A stretch of 64,000 nucleotides of DNA, taken from Actinomyces oris (lineage in GTDB: Bacteria; Actinomycetota; Actinomycetes; Actinomycetales; Actinomycetaceae). Shown piece after piece: positions 1 to 7,981 of this stretch. The stretch covers positions 2,170,001 through 2,234,000 of the forward strand of contig NZ_CP014232.1 in assembly GCF_001553935.1 (NCBI RefSeq), given 5' to 3'. The position numbers and the translations under genes are program-made. The notes below the pieces were generated by a model. The model did no database searches, was not told the DNA's origin, and worked only from the letters and a program-made list of their open reading frames with translations. How positions within the stretch are numbered: the stretch's first letter is position 1; the number at the start of each line of letters is the position of its first letter.

Positions 1-1292
1 GGGTTGGTGATGGCGTCAGGCTCAGCCGGCTCGCGAACCCCGGGCACCGGTGCCAGCCGGGGCGTGGCCGGCTCCACTAGCGGGGCGTCACCCACCTGGG
101 CGGCCAGGTCCTCCAGCATCGCCACCGCGTCATTGATGACCGGCTTGTCCCCGGTCCGCACCCCGTGCAGCAGCCAACGCGCCAGGCTCAGCTCACTGAC
201 CAGCTCGGCCCGCTCACGCAGGTGGCGGTCAACGCCCTCGGAGCGGGCGATGTCGTAGGCGTCCTCAATGGAGTCCAGGCAGTCCACCGGTGCTGAGGAG
301 TACACCCAGGCCAGGTCCTCGGCCGGGTCACCTACATGCGCCTGGGACCAGCCCCGCACCGCCACCACCGTGCCACCGGCCACCAGGACGTTCTCCTCAG
401 CGAGGTCCCCGTGAACCACCGTGGGGCGGAAGCGCCACAGGGCGGTGTCCTCCAGGGCCTGCTCCCAGCGCCCCAGCAGCGCCGGTGGAGTCCTGCCCGT
501 CGCGGCGGTGTCGTCCAGCAGGCTCAGCCAGCGCTGACGCACCTCCTCGGCGTCGTAGACCGGCATACCAGCCTCGGAGATCACCGTCATGGACAGCTCG
601 TGGATCTCACCGAGCGCCTTGCCCAGGCCCGCCGACATCCCCGGCCCTGGCCGGAGCGTCTCCACCGGGATCGGCTTGCCCTCCACATGGGAGCGGACCT
701 GAATGTGGGCGTCCTTCTGACGCAGGGACCCGGCGACGCGAGGAACATCGAAGGAGAGCCGTCCGTCGTCGACGACCCGGCCGATGCGGCGCAGCACCTC
801 GGCCTCAGCCTCCAAGGAAGCGCCCACGGCATCGGTGCGGGCCTCATGGATCTCCCAGTGGCGGCCCTGGGTGTCGATGACACCGACGATGTGCCGCTCC
901 GGCGTCTCGGACTGCGGCAGCGCCAGCCGAGCCGGGTTGAGGCCGCCGACGGCGACGCTCGCCATTGCCGCCAGGGAGAGCGCCGAGTGACGGGGGCGGG
1001 GGGCCTCGGCGACCTGGGGCGTCGAGGCACGCTGATCGCCCCGTGCAGGGCCGGATGACGCCCCGGGCAGCGGAGCGACGACAACGGGGGCGCGATAGCC
1101 GTCGGCGTCGTCGTCATCGGCAGTGTCGTTGGCGTCCTGGTCACCGGGAAGAGCGCTGAGCTTGCCGTGGTCATCGGCAGCGTGAGCCGCAGCGCACTCG
1201 ACGTCGGAGGTCACCTCGTCGGCGAGGCTGTCGGTACCGCCGTTGACATCAGTGGTGCCGGGGGCGTCCGGGGACTGCGGAGGCTGTGACAT
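1..1292 (-). CDS. Phosphotransferase (APH/macrolide 2'-phosphotransferase-like), 3' end outside window
   Basis: An open minus-strand frame runs from an ATG at 1292 off the left edge, so about 430 residues are visible and the C-terminus is missing. The first ~110 residues are acidic and low-complexity. The kinase-like part follows, with the signature VVHGDLAEENVLV, which fits the HGDxxxxN catalytic loop of aminoglycoside/macrolide phosphotransferases. The downstream Asp expected in this fold is replaced by an RGWSQAHVGDPAEDLAW stretch, which still holds a GDPAxDLAW motif typical of the family. A TACGGT hexamer six bases before the ATG could be a -10 box of a leaderless transcript. The substrate cannot be told from sequence; resistance should not be assumed. 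Confidence 0.75.
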   Translation of the reverse strand, partial: MSQPPQSPDAPGTTDVNGGTDSLADEVTSDVECAAAHAADDHGKLSALPGDQDANDTADDDDADGYRAPVVVAPLPGASSGPARGDQRASTPQVAEAPRPRHSALSLAAMASVAVGGLNPARLALPQSETPERHIVGVIDTQGRHWEIHEARTDAVGASLEAEAEVLRRIGRVVDDGRLSFDVPRVAGSLRQKDAHIQVRSHVEGKPIPVETLRPGPGMSAGLGKALGEIHELSMTVISEAGMPVYDAEEVRQRWLSLLDDTAATGRTPPALLGRWEQALEDTALWRFRPTVVHGDLAEENVLVAGGTVVAVRGWSQAHVGDPAEDLAWVYSSAPVDCLDSIEDAYDIARSEGVDRHLRERAELVSELSLARWLLHGVRTGDKPVINDAVAMLEDLAAQVGDAPLVEPATPRLAPVPGVREPAEPDAITN

Positions 1293-1406
1293 GGTCCAAC
1301 CGTAGGCGACAGGTCCTATGTCTCGCAGGACAGCCGCGCCCGTCCGCTGGCGGCAAACGTCCAGGGACGTGGGCAACGGCTTGAGGAATACGCCAGAAGG
1401 TCGACG

Positions 1407-1415
1407 TTATCCACA
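1407..1415 (+). other. Perfect DnaA-box-like 9-mer TTATCCACA
   Basis: The 287-base gap before tadA contains one exact TTATCCACA and, at 1462-1470, a related TTATCCGTG. No other origin features surround them. They may be chance matches or DnaA-regulated sites; a TAGAGT hexamer at 1456-1461 could be a -10 box for the Tad operon. Confidence 0.3.
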
Positions 1416-1579
1416 GGTTCTGTCGAGGTGGTGGCCATGTCGTGACCAGGTGCTCTAGAGTTTATCCGTGACGATGGTCACCGACCGGCCGGTGTGTCAC
1501 GGCTCAGCGCAAAGCCCCAGGCCGGTTCTCACACCATCCTCACTCCTACCCTCGTACGACTCCCACGCTGAGAGGCATC

Positions 1580-2830
1580 ATGGACGCTGCCGATCTTCTC
1601 CTGACGGAGATTCGCGAGCTGGTGCGCACTCGCGGCATCGACCCCCTCAACGACGCCTCCGACCTGGAACAGCTCGTCACCCAGGCCGAGGAGGACTATC
1701 TGCGCCGCTCCGACGCCGGACTCGTCCCGCCGCTCATCGACCCTCCGGGCGCGCGCACCCGCGTGCTGGACGCCATGGCGGGGTTGGGGCCGCTCCAGGG
1801 CTACCTTGATGACGAGTCCATTGAGGAGATCTGGGTCAATGCCCCCGGCCGCGTCTTCGTCGCCCGTTCCGGGCGCCCCGAGCTGACCACCACGATCCTG
1901 GAGAGCGAGGACCTCACCGTCCTGGTCGAGCGGATGCTGCGGGCCTCCGGGCGCCGCCTGGACCTGTCCAGCCCCTTCGTCGACGCTCAGCTCGCCGGGG
2001 GACAGCGGCTCCACGTCGTCATCCCGCCCATCACCTCCCAGCACTGGGCGGTCAACATCCGCAAGCACACCTCGCGTGCCTCCCGCACCACCGACCTCGT
2101 GCGTATGGGATCGCTGACCAGCCAGGTCGCCGCCTTCCTGGACGCCTCCGTACAGGCCGGTCTCAACATCCTGGTCTCGGGCGCCACCCAGGCTGGCAAG
2201 ACCACGATGGTCAGGGCACTGGCCGGAGCGATCCCGGGTTCCCAGCGGGTCATCTCCTGCGAAGAGGTCTTCGAGCTCGCCCTGCGCAACCGGGACTGTG
2301 TGTCCATGCAGACCCGGCCGCCCAACCTCGAGGGGGTCGGTGAGATCAGCCTGCGGCGCCTGGTCAAGGAGGCCTTGCGCATGCGCCCCGACCGCCTCCT
2401 CATCGGAGAGGTTCGCGAGGCCGAGGCCCTGGACCTGCTCATCGCCATGAACTCGGGCTTGCCCTCCATGTGCACCATCCATGCCAACTCTGCTCGGGAG
2501 GCCGTCATCAAGATCTGTACGCTCCCGCTTCTAGCGGGGGAGAATGTTTCCAGCGACTTCGTGGTCCCCACCGTCGCCAGCGCCATCGACCTGGTTGTCC
2601 ATCTTGACCTGGATCGCAGTGGGCGCCGTACCGTGCGAGAGGTCGCGGCCCTGTCCGGCCGGGTTGAGAACGGCATCATCGAGCTCTCCGACGTCTTCCA
2701 CCGCGACTCCGCCGGCAACCTCGTGCGGGGCGCCGGGGCGCCTGACGCCGCCGAGCGCTTCAACCGGGCCGGTCATGACCTCACCGCCCTGCTCGGCTCC
2801 CGCCCCACAGGCCCCCAGGAGGTCTACTGA
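1580..2830 (+). CDS. tadA: TadA/CpaF-type secretion ATPase
   Basis: This 416-residue protein is the hexameric ATPase that powers Flp/Tad pilus assembly at the cytoplasmic membrane. A Walker A motif GATQAGKT lies near residues 200-207 and a Walker B-like RLLIGEVREAEA near 271-282. The N-terminal half has the CpaF-type LGPLQGYLDDESIEEIWVN segment. The chosen ATG follows a GAGAGG ribosome-binding site. It is the first gene of a tight operon: its stop overlaps the tadB start by one base. The TadZ/CpaE-like gene that usually precedes tadA in actinobacteria is not present upstream in this window. Confidence 0.93.
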   Translation: MDAADLLLTEIRELVRTRGIDPLNDASDLEQLVTQAEEDYLRRSDAGLVPPLIDPPGARTRVLDAMAGLGPLQGYLDDESIEEIWVNAPGRVFVARSGRPELTTTILESEDLTVLVERMLRASGRRLDLSSPFVDAQLAGGQRLHVVIPPITSQHWAVNIRKHTSRASRTTDLVRMGSLTSQVAAFLDASVQAGLNILVSGATQAGKTTMVRALAGAIPGSQRVISCEEVFELALRNRDCVSMQTRPPNLEGVGEISLRRLVKEALRMRPDRLLIGEVREAEALDLLIAMNSGLPSMCTIHANSAREAVIKICTLPLLAGENVSSDFVVPTVASAIDLVVHLDLDRSGRRTVREVAALSGRVENGIIELSDVFHRDSAGNLVRGAGAPDAAERFNRAGHDLTALLGSRPTGPQEVY

Positions 2831-3681
2831 TGGGTGCCGTCGCCGGGCTCCTGGGCGGGGTGGGGCTGCTCCTGATCTGGATGGCCTGCACCTCCGACCC
2901 GCCTCAGTGGCGCTCGAGACGCTCCCGTCTCCTGGCCGACATCCTGGTCCAGGCCGGTGCCGGCCGTACCAGTCCCACCATGTTCGTCCTGGGCTCGCTC
3001 GGGCTGGGGCTGCTCATCGGCCTGGTCTTCCTGGGAATGTCCCGAGCCTGGCCGGTGGCTCTCGCCTTCAGTGCCATCTTCACGGCCATCCCCTTCCTCA
3101 TCATCTCCTCGCGGGCGCGCAACCGTCGCACCCGGCTGCGCGAGGTATGGCCCGAGGCCGTCGACACCCTCGTCTCCGGCGTCCGTGCGGGTATGAGCCT
3201 GCCGGAGGCGCTGACCAACCTCGGTGAGCGCGGCCCGGAGGCCGTCCGCCCCCAGTTCCGGGCCTTCGCCACCGACTATGCCGCCTCCGCCCGGTTCGAC
3301 AGCTCCCTGGACCGGCTCAAGACCCGCTTCGCCGACCCGGTCGCCGACCGGATCGTTGAGGCCCTGCGCCTGGCCCACGAGGTAGGCGGCACCGACCTGG
3401 GGACGCTGCTGCGCTCCCTGTCGCAGATGCTGCGTGAGGACATGCGCACCCGAGGCGAGCTCGAGGCGCGCCAGTCCTGGACCGTCAACGGCGCCAAGGT
3501 CGCGGTCGCCGCCCCATGGCTGGTTCTGGCACTGCTGGCCACCCGGCCTCAGGCAGCAGCGGCCTACGCCACCACCGCCGGAGCCGTCGTTCTCCTGGTC
3601 GGAGCAGTTGTCTCGGTCGTCGCCTACCGGCTCATGCTGCGCCTGGGGCGGCTCCCTGAGGAGGAGAGGACACTGCGATGA
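2830..3681 (+). CDS. tadB: TadB, inner-membrane pilus assembly protein (T2SSF domain)
   Basis: A 283-residue integral membrane protein of the type II secretion F family, expected to form the Tad platform together with TadC and to contact the TadA ATPase. Hydrophobic segments lie near residues 5-20 and 55-95, followed by the cytoplasmic T2SSF helix bundle with AGMSLPEALTNLGERGPE, and by two C-terminal membrane segments. Its stop overlaps the tadC start in an ATGA arrangement, which suggests translational coupling. Confidence 0.9.
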   Translation: MGAVAGLLGGVGLLLIWMACTSDPPQWRSRRSRLLADILVQAGAGRTSPTMFVLGSLGLGLLIGLVFLGMSRAWPVALAFSAIFTAIPFLIISSRARNRRTRLREVWPEAVDTLVSGVRAGMSLPEALTNLGERGPEAVRPQFRAFATDYAASARFDSSLDRLKTRFADPVADRIVEALRLAHEVGGTDLGTLLRSLSQMLREDMRTRGELEARQSWTVNGAKVAVAAPWLVLALLATRPQAAAAYATTAGAVVLLVGAVVSVVAYRLMLRLGRLPEEERTLR

Positions 3682-4631
3682 CTCCCATGAACGCGATGCT
3701 TACCGGAGGACTCGCCGGACTGGTGGGGGCCGTGGGCCTCCTGAGCGTCATCTCAGCCCTCCGCCGACGCCGCCCCACACTCATGGCCCGCCTGGAGCCC
3801 TACGTCCACCGCCGGCCCACGACCTCCGGCCTGCTGGCCGCTCCGGCAGGGCCGACCTCCGACGGGAGCACCGTCGCCGGCCTGCTCATGGCCTCCACCG
3901 CACATGTTCTCAGCCTCGGCAGGCTGATGGACACCCTGGGGTCGTCAGCCGACTCGGTACGGCGTCGCCTGACGCGATCAGGCTCGTCACTGGGGGTCGA
4001 CCAGTTCCGCCTCCAGCAGGTCCTGTGGTCGGCGACGGCGCTCCTGCTCGTCGTGGCTGCAGGCGGCCTGGCGGCCCTGGCCCGCTCCGTCAACGTGCCC
4101 GCGCTCATCCTCCTGTGCCTCATGGCCACGGTCGCCGGAGCCGCTGCCCGCGACTGGTGGCTCAGCCGGGCCGTGGCGAAACGGCTGTCACGGATCGAGG
4201 CGCAGCTGCCCGACGTCGTCGAGCTGCTGGCCCTGGCGGTGGGGGCCGGTCAGGGTCCGGTGCCGGCCATCGAGCGCATCGTCGCGCTGGGCCGGGGCGA
4301 CCTCGTCGACGAGCTGAGCAGCACTCTGACCGACATCCGCTCCGGCACGGTCCTGTCCACAGCCCTGGACCGTATGGAGCGGCGAGTCGGCTCCGTCCAC
4401 GTCACCCGCCTGTGCGAGGCAATCATCGTGGCCCTCGAGCGCGGTACACCACTGGCCGAGGTCCTGCGCTCCCAGGCCGCCGACGTGCGTGAGGCGGCGC
4501 GCCAGGACCTCATGGAGGAGGGCGGAAGACGGGAGATCGCCCAAATGGTCCCCGTGGTCTTCCTCGTCCTGCCCATCACCGTCGTCTTCGCCCTCTTCCC
4601 GGGACTGTTCGTCCTGAGGCTGGGGGTGTGA
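3678..4631 (+). CDS. tadC: TadC, inner-membrane pilus assembly protein (T2SSF domain)
   Basis: A 317-residue second T2SSF-family platform protein. Membrane segments are predicted at the N-terminus (around residues 8-25), near 115-160, and at the C-terminus where the protein ends in a long hydrophobic stretch VVFLVLPITVVFALFPGL. The cytoplasmic bundle holds the typical ELLALAVGAGQGPVPAIER motif near residues 180-200. It is translationally coupled to tadB by a 4-base overlap and is followed after 87 bases by the pilin-like gene. Confidence 0.9.
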   Translation: MTPMNAMLTGGLAGLVGAVGLLSVISALRRRRPTLMARLEPYVHRRPTTSGLLAAPAGPTSDGSTVAGLLMASTAHVLSLGRLMDTLGSSADSVRRRLTRSGSSLGVDQFRLQQVLWSATALLLVVAAGGLAALARSVNVPALILLCLMATVAGAAARDWWLSRAVAKRLSRIEAQLPDVVELLALAVGAGQGPVPAIERIVALGRGDLVDELSSTLTDIRSGTVLSTALDRMERRVGSVHVTRLCEAIIVALERGTPLAEVLRSQAADVREAARQDLMEEGGRREIAQMVPVVFLVLPITVVFALFPGLFVLRLGV

Positions 4632-4718
4632 AGCGCACCCACCGTGTTACCGCACCTGCGGAGCCCAATCAGCCTTCGTCCTCTTGCCCAGAATCCCGAC
4701 CTACAGCAAGGAGCAGTC

Positions 4719-4949
4719 ATGAAGCGCCTCATCCCTCCCACATCCCACCGCCCTGACCCCGGTCCTCGATCGTGGCGTGCCACCGGTGCGACCCGGATCG
4801 ATCTGCGCGATGAGCGCGGCGACGTCCCCGGCTGGGTCCTGGTGACCCTCATGACCGCGGGGCTCGTCGTGGCTCTGTGGACGGTGGCCGGCAGCACGCT
4901 GACCGAGGTCTTCCTCAACGCCATCGCGAAGGTGACCAGTGCGATCTGA
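4719..4949 (+). CDS. Small Flp-pilin-like protein of the Tad locus
   Basis: This 76-residue protein starts at an ATG preceded by a strong AAGGAG site; an upstream in-frame start would have no ribosome-binding site. It has about 35 polar residues, then DERGDVPGWVL and one hydrophobic helix (about residues 38-60). Size, position between tadC and tadE, and the short charged region before a single helix fit a Flp-type prepilin, but the usual G-x-T-A-x-E-Y processing motif of Flp pilins is absent, so the identification rests mainly on context. It overlaps the next gene by 11 bases. Confidence 0.6.
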   Translation: MKRLIPPTSHRPDPGPRSWRATGATRIDLRDERGDVPGWVLVTLMTAGLVVALWTVAGSTLTEVFLNAIAKVTSAI

Positions 4950-5412
4950 ACGAGTGCCCCTCCTCGGGGTGCTCCAACGGGCTGGTCGCGCCCTGCCCCG
5001 GCCGGCTCGCCCCTGCCCGCGCGAGCACAACGAGTCGGGCTCGGCCGTCGTCGACTTCGTCATGGTCGGTGCGCTCGTCATCGTCGTGTTCGTGGCGCTC
5101 CTCCAGGTGGCCCTGGGGGTCTACGCCCGGAACGTCCTCACCGACGCCGCGGGCGACGGTGCTCGTCGAGCCGCACTGGTCGGGGGCACGGAGGTCGAGG
5201 CGCGCCAGCGGGTGCAGGTTCTGACCGACGCCGCCCTCAGGCGCGGCTACGTGGACACCGTTACCGTCTCGCGGGTGTCCTCCGGCGACCTGAGGATCGT
5301 TGAGGTGACGGTGACAGCGCCCTTCCCGGTCCTGGGGCTGTTCGGCCCCGGTGGGACACTGCGGGTCACCGGGCACGCCATCGATGAGTCCTCCCTGATC
5401 CAGCAGAGGTGA
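4939..5412 (+). CDS. TadE-like pseudopilin
   Basis: This 157-residue protein has a basic N-terminus, then ESGSAVVDFVMVGALVIVVFV, the TadE-type motif (a Glu/Asp shortly before one transmembrane helix, about residues 30-60). The remainder is an extracytoplasmic domain containing DAAGDGARRAAL. TadE proteins are minor pilin-like proteins of Tad pili. It starts inside the preceding gene and stops seven bases before the next start. Confidence 0.82.
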   Translation: MRSERVPLLGVLQRAGRALPRPARPCPREHNESGSAVVDFVMVGALVIVVFVALLQVALGVYARNVLTDAAGDGARRAALVGGTEVEARQRVQVLTDAALRRGYVDTVTVSRVSSGDLRIVEVTVTAPFPVLGLFGPGGTLRVTGHAIDESSLIQQR

Positions 5413-5418
5413 GCTCGG

Positions 5419-5982
5419 GTGGTAGGCATGGTCGGCTCCAGGCGTTGCGGTCGCCGAGCCGCGTCGCGGTCGCCGAGGGCGGTGTTGGCCCCCGCCCTCA
5501 TCGCGGTGAGGGCAGTCAGCCGGCACCGAGAGGCACTCAGGGCAGGTCGCCGAACCGTCCGACGGCTCATGAGCCAGGAGGAGGGCAATGCGATCGTCGA
5601 GTTCATCGGGTGGAGCGCCGTCCTGGTGGTGCCCGTGCTCTACCTGGTGGTCACGCTCGCCCAGCTCCAGGCCACGACCTTCGCCGTCGCCTCGGCGGCC
5701 GACGCCGCCAGCCGGGTACTGGAGGTCGATGACTCGCCCTTAGCGATGGATAACGCGCAGCTGGCCATGCAGCTGTCCCTGTCCGATCAGGGCATCGACG
5801 CCGACCCGTCCGGCTCCCTGTCAGTCACCTGTGCTCATGGCTGCGCCCGGGGACAGGCGGCGATGGTCGAAGTCTCAGTCGGTGTGGACCTGCCGGGCTT
5901 CGCCTCGCTGGGAATCGGGCGGGATGTCGTCGTCGTGGACACCGAGCGCTCCATCACCCTGCCGGGCAAGGAGGAGCCGTGA
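5419..5982 (+). CDS. Second TadE/TadF-like pilus assembly protein
   Basis: A 187-residue protein with about 50 basic N-terminal residues, then EEGNAIVEFIGWSAVLVVPVLY, the pseudopilin motif followed by a single membrane helix near residues 60-85. The GTG at 5419 is chosen because AGAGGTGA lies seven bases upstream; ATG at 5428 in the same frame is the alternative. The extracytoplasmic part contains two cysteines (CAHGC) that could form a disulfide. It belongs to the Tad operon and overlaps the next start by 4 bases. Confidence 0.75.
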   Translation: MVGMVGSRRCGRRAASRSPRAVLAPALIAVRAVSRHREALRAGRRTVRRLMSQEEGNAIVEFIGWSAVLVVPVLYLVVTLAQLQATTFAVASAADAASRVLEVDDSPLAMDNAQLAMQLSLSDQGIDADPSGSLSVTCAHGCARGQAAMVEVSVGVDLPGFASLGIGRDVVVVDTERSITLPGKEEP

Positions 5983-6485
5983 ACCGGAACTCCGCTCCCA
6001 GGACCGCCCGAGGTCGGGCCCGCGCCCTGCTGTGTCGGCTGCACCGCGAAGAGGACGGGCAGACGCTTCTCCTGGGGGTCGGGCTTATCTGCGTCGTCCT
6101 TGCGCTGCTGTTCGTCGCGGCCTCGGCAACCGCCGTCTACCTCGACCTCAAGACCCTCACGTCACTGGCGGACTCGGCTGCGGCCGCGGGGGCCGACAGC
6201 GTGGAGGCGCACCCCTACTACGGGGGCGGTGTGACGGATGAAGCACCCGGGTCCCTCACTGACGCAGGGGTGGGAAGCAAGGCTGCCGAGGACCTGTCCG
6301 CCCAGCCGGCGGCGGCCAGGCTGGAGGGGGTCACGATCGTCAGTGCCCGGGCCGCTGACAGCCAGACCGCCGAGGTGAGGCTGCAGGCCCGCTCGCGTCC
6401 GCCGTTCCTGCCCTGGGGGATCCTCCCGGCCGAGGGCTTCACCATCACCGCCACCGGCTCTGCCCGAATGACGACGACGCAGTGA
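5979..6485 (+). CDS. TadG-like Flp pilus assembly protein
   Basis: A 168-residue protein starting with GTG in a GTGA overlap with the upstream stop. After a basic N-terminus it has EEDGQTLLLGVGLICVVLALLF, a TadG/RcpC-type N-terminal membrane anchor, followed by LTSLADSAAAAGADSV, the alanine-rich segment found after the anchor in TadG-related proteins. It is the last gene of the pilus operon. No prepilin peptidase gene is present in the window. Confidence 0.72.
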   Translation: MNRNSAPRTARGRARALLCRLHREEDGQTLLLGVGLICVVLALLFVAASATAVYLDLKTLTSLADSAAAAGADSVEAHPYYGGGVTDEAPGSLTDAGVGSKAAEDLSAQPAAARLEGVTIVSARAADSQTAEVRLQARSRPPFLPWGILPAEGFTITATGSARMTTTQ

Positions 6486-6504
6486 GTCGGCGGACTCACT
6501 GCGT
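6477..6504 (+). terminator. Hairpin at the end of the Tad operon
   Basis: A perfect 12-base stem (6477-6488 with 6493-6504, loop GGCG) overlaps the stop codon of the last Tad gene. No T-run follows, so termination may be inefficient or rely on another factor. Confidence 0.5.
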
Positions 6505-6552
6505 CGAGATGGATGGGTGAAAGGTTGTGTGTGGCCGGAGGCGGCCCGCCGC

Positions 6553-6909
6553 TCAGGCCTGCTCGACGAAGCCCGCCGAGACCACGGGGGAGGGGTGCCG
6601 GCGCAGGTGCATCCGGGACCGCAGCTCCTCAGTCTGCCGGCGCGAGAGCTGGGCGATGTAGGCCCGCTTCACCGTGAACAGGATGTTGAGCCCTACCAGG
6701 AGGTAGAAGGCGTTGGCGATGACGCTGGGCCAGGCGCCGGAGCTCGCGCAGTTGATCGTCAGCAGCACGGAGCCGGTGATGTTGAGGGCCTGATACTTGA
6801 GCGAATCGCCGGCGATCGTGCCCTTGGAGACCAGGAAGTAGGCCACGAGGAGCTCAGCGGCACCGATCCAGCCGCCGATAGAGATGAGGGAGGAGAGCAC
6901 GTCGTTCAC
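6553..6909 (-). CDS. Small CBU_0592-family membrane protein
   Basis: The protein is 118 residues from GTG at 6909. Three hydrophobic helices are visible (about residues 6-27, 37-50 and 55-72), followed by a basic C-terminal tail. The pattern ISIGGWIGAAELLVAYFLV followed by YQALNITGSVLL and a Leu-Asn pair fits the CBU_0592 family of unknown function. The start is uncertain: an upstream ATG at 6951 lacks a ribosome-binding site, while TAAGAAT a few bases before the GTG could be a -10 box for a leaderless mRNA. It is divergent from the LysR-type gene, so it may be that regulator's target. Confidence 0.6.
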   Translation of the reverse strand: MNDVLSSLISIGGWIGAAELLVAYFLVSKGTIAGDSLKYQALNITGSVLLTINCASSGAWPSVIANAFYLLVGLNILFTVKRAYIAQLSRRQTEELRSRMHLRRHPSPVVSAGFVEQA

Positions 6910-6955
6910 GGGGACGATTCTTAGACACCCCCGAATGAAGGTCAATCGCATCTAT

Positions 6956-6987
6956 CTGCATGAGGGATGTAGATTTACTTCATGCAG
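6956..6987. promoter_or_regulatory. Inverted repeat over the start codon of the LysR gene
   Basis: CTGCATGA (6956-6963) is repeated in perfect inverted form as TCATGCAG (6980-6987), with 16 bases between. The site sits between two divergent genes and covers the ATG at 6982, so a bound regulator could repress its own gene and control the neighbour. Confidence 0.5.
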
Positions 6988-7893
6988 GTATTGCCCCAGA
7001 GGCTCTCGGTTCTATTGGCCGTCCATCGAGCTGGAGGAGTCGTCGCAGCGGCAGATTTCCTTCATATAACGCCGTCGGCGGTCTCCCAGCAGATTCGCCT
7101 CCTGGAGCGCGAGTGCGGCGCCCGGGTCCTGGATCGCACGCCCACCGGAGCCGTGCTCACGGCGGCCGGGAAGGTTCTGGCGGACGCGGCCGAGCGCATC
7201 GAGGACGAGCTGACCACCGTGCGCCGCGAGCTGGCGGACCTGGACGACTCCATCCCCTCCGGTGTGGTGCGTGTCGCGAGCTTCGCCTCCGCCGTCCGGG
7301 CACTCCTGCTGCCCCTCCTCAGCTCGCTGGCGACGACCAGCCCCGAGCTGGAGGTGATCGTCGAGGAAGCCGAGGAGCGCAACGCCCTGCCCCGCCTGCG
7401 TCGCGGTGAGCTCGACCTGGTCCTCATCGAGCGTGACGAGCACACGCTGCCCGCGGCGCCTCGGGGCATGGTCGACATCCCACTGCTGGACGAGTCCTGG
7501 CTCGTCGTCGTGCCTGCCGAGCAGGCGGCGCCCTCGACCCTGGCGGACCTGGCGCGCGCCACCTGGATCGATCTGGCCCCGGGGACCGCGGGCGCCTTCG
7601 CCCTGGACCGGCTGGAGCGTCAGCTGGGGGTGCCGTTGACGACACGGCACGTCGCCTATGACTACGACGTCGTCCTGGCCATGGTCAGTCAGGGCCTGGG
7701 CTGCGCGCTCCTGCCCGAGCTGGCCGTTTACTCCGGGCTCGTCCCCGATGAGCTCAGTGTGGTGCGCCTGCCCGGCCTGGGTGTGCGCCAGCTGGTGGTG
7801 CGTCACCGGTCGACTCGCACCGAGCCGGGTCCGGCGACACGCGCGGTGCTCGAGGCTCTGCTCGCCCAGGCCCAGGGCATTGAGCTGGGGTGA
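6982..7893 (+). CDS. LysR-family transcriptional regulator
   Basis: The 303-residue protein has an N-terminal winged HTH (residues about 3-65) with [20 protein letters not shown], the LysR recognition-helix pattern, and a periplasmic-binding-like effector domain (about 90-295). The DNA-binding domain resembles the ArgP/IciA group, but the effector is unknown. It is divergent from a small membrane protein gene, the usual arrangement for a LysR regulator and its target. An inverted repeat overlaps its start codon. Confidence 0.88.
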   Translation: MQVLPQRLSVLLAVHRAGGVVAAADFLHITPSAVSQQIRLLERECGARVLDRTPTGAVLTAAGKVLADAAERIEDELTTVRRELADLDDSIPSGVVRVASFASAVRALLLPLLSSLATTSPELEVIVEEAEERNALPRLRRGELDLVLIERDEHTLPAAPRGMVDIPLLDESWLVVVPAEQAAPSTLADLARATWIDLAPGTAGAFALDRLERQLGVPLTTRHVAYDYDVVLAMVSQGLGCALLPELAVYSGLVPDELSVVRLPGLGVRQLVVRHRSTRTEPGPATRAVLEALLAQAQGIELG

Positions 7894-7968
7894 CCCTCAA
7901 CGGCGGCGCTATCAGCTCCTCGGAGCGGGGCGAGTCGGTTCCGACGGCGCCCCTCGCACGATCTGCCG

Positions 7969-7974
7969 TAGACT
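7969..7974 (+). promoter_or_regulatory. Candidate -10 box (TAGACT) for leaderless prfB
   Basis: TAGACT ends seven bases before the GTG start of prfB and there is no ribosome-binding site. This spacing would place the transcription start at the start codon, as in leaderless actinobacterial mRNAs. No convincing -35 box was seen. Confidence 0.4.
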
Positions 7975-7981
7975 CCCCTCC

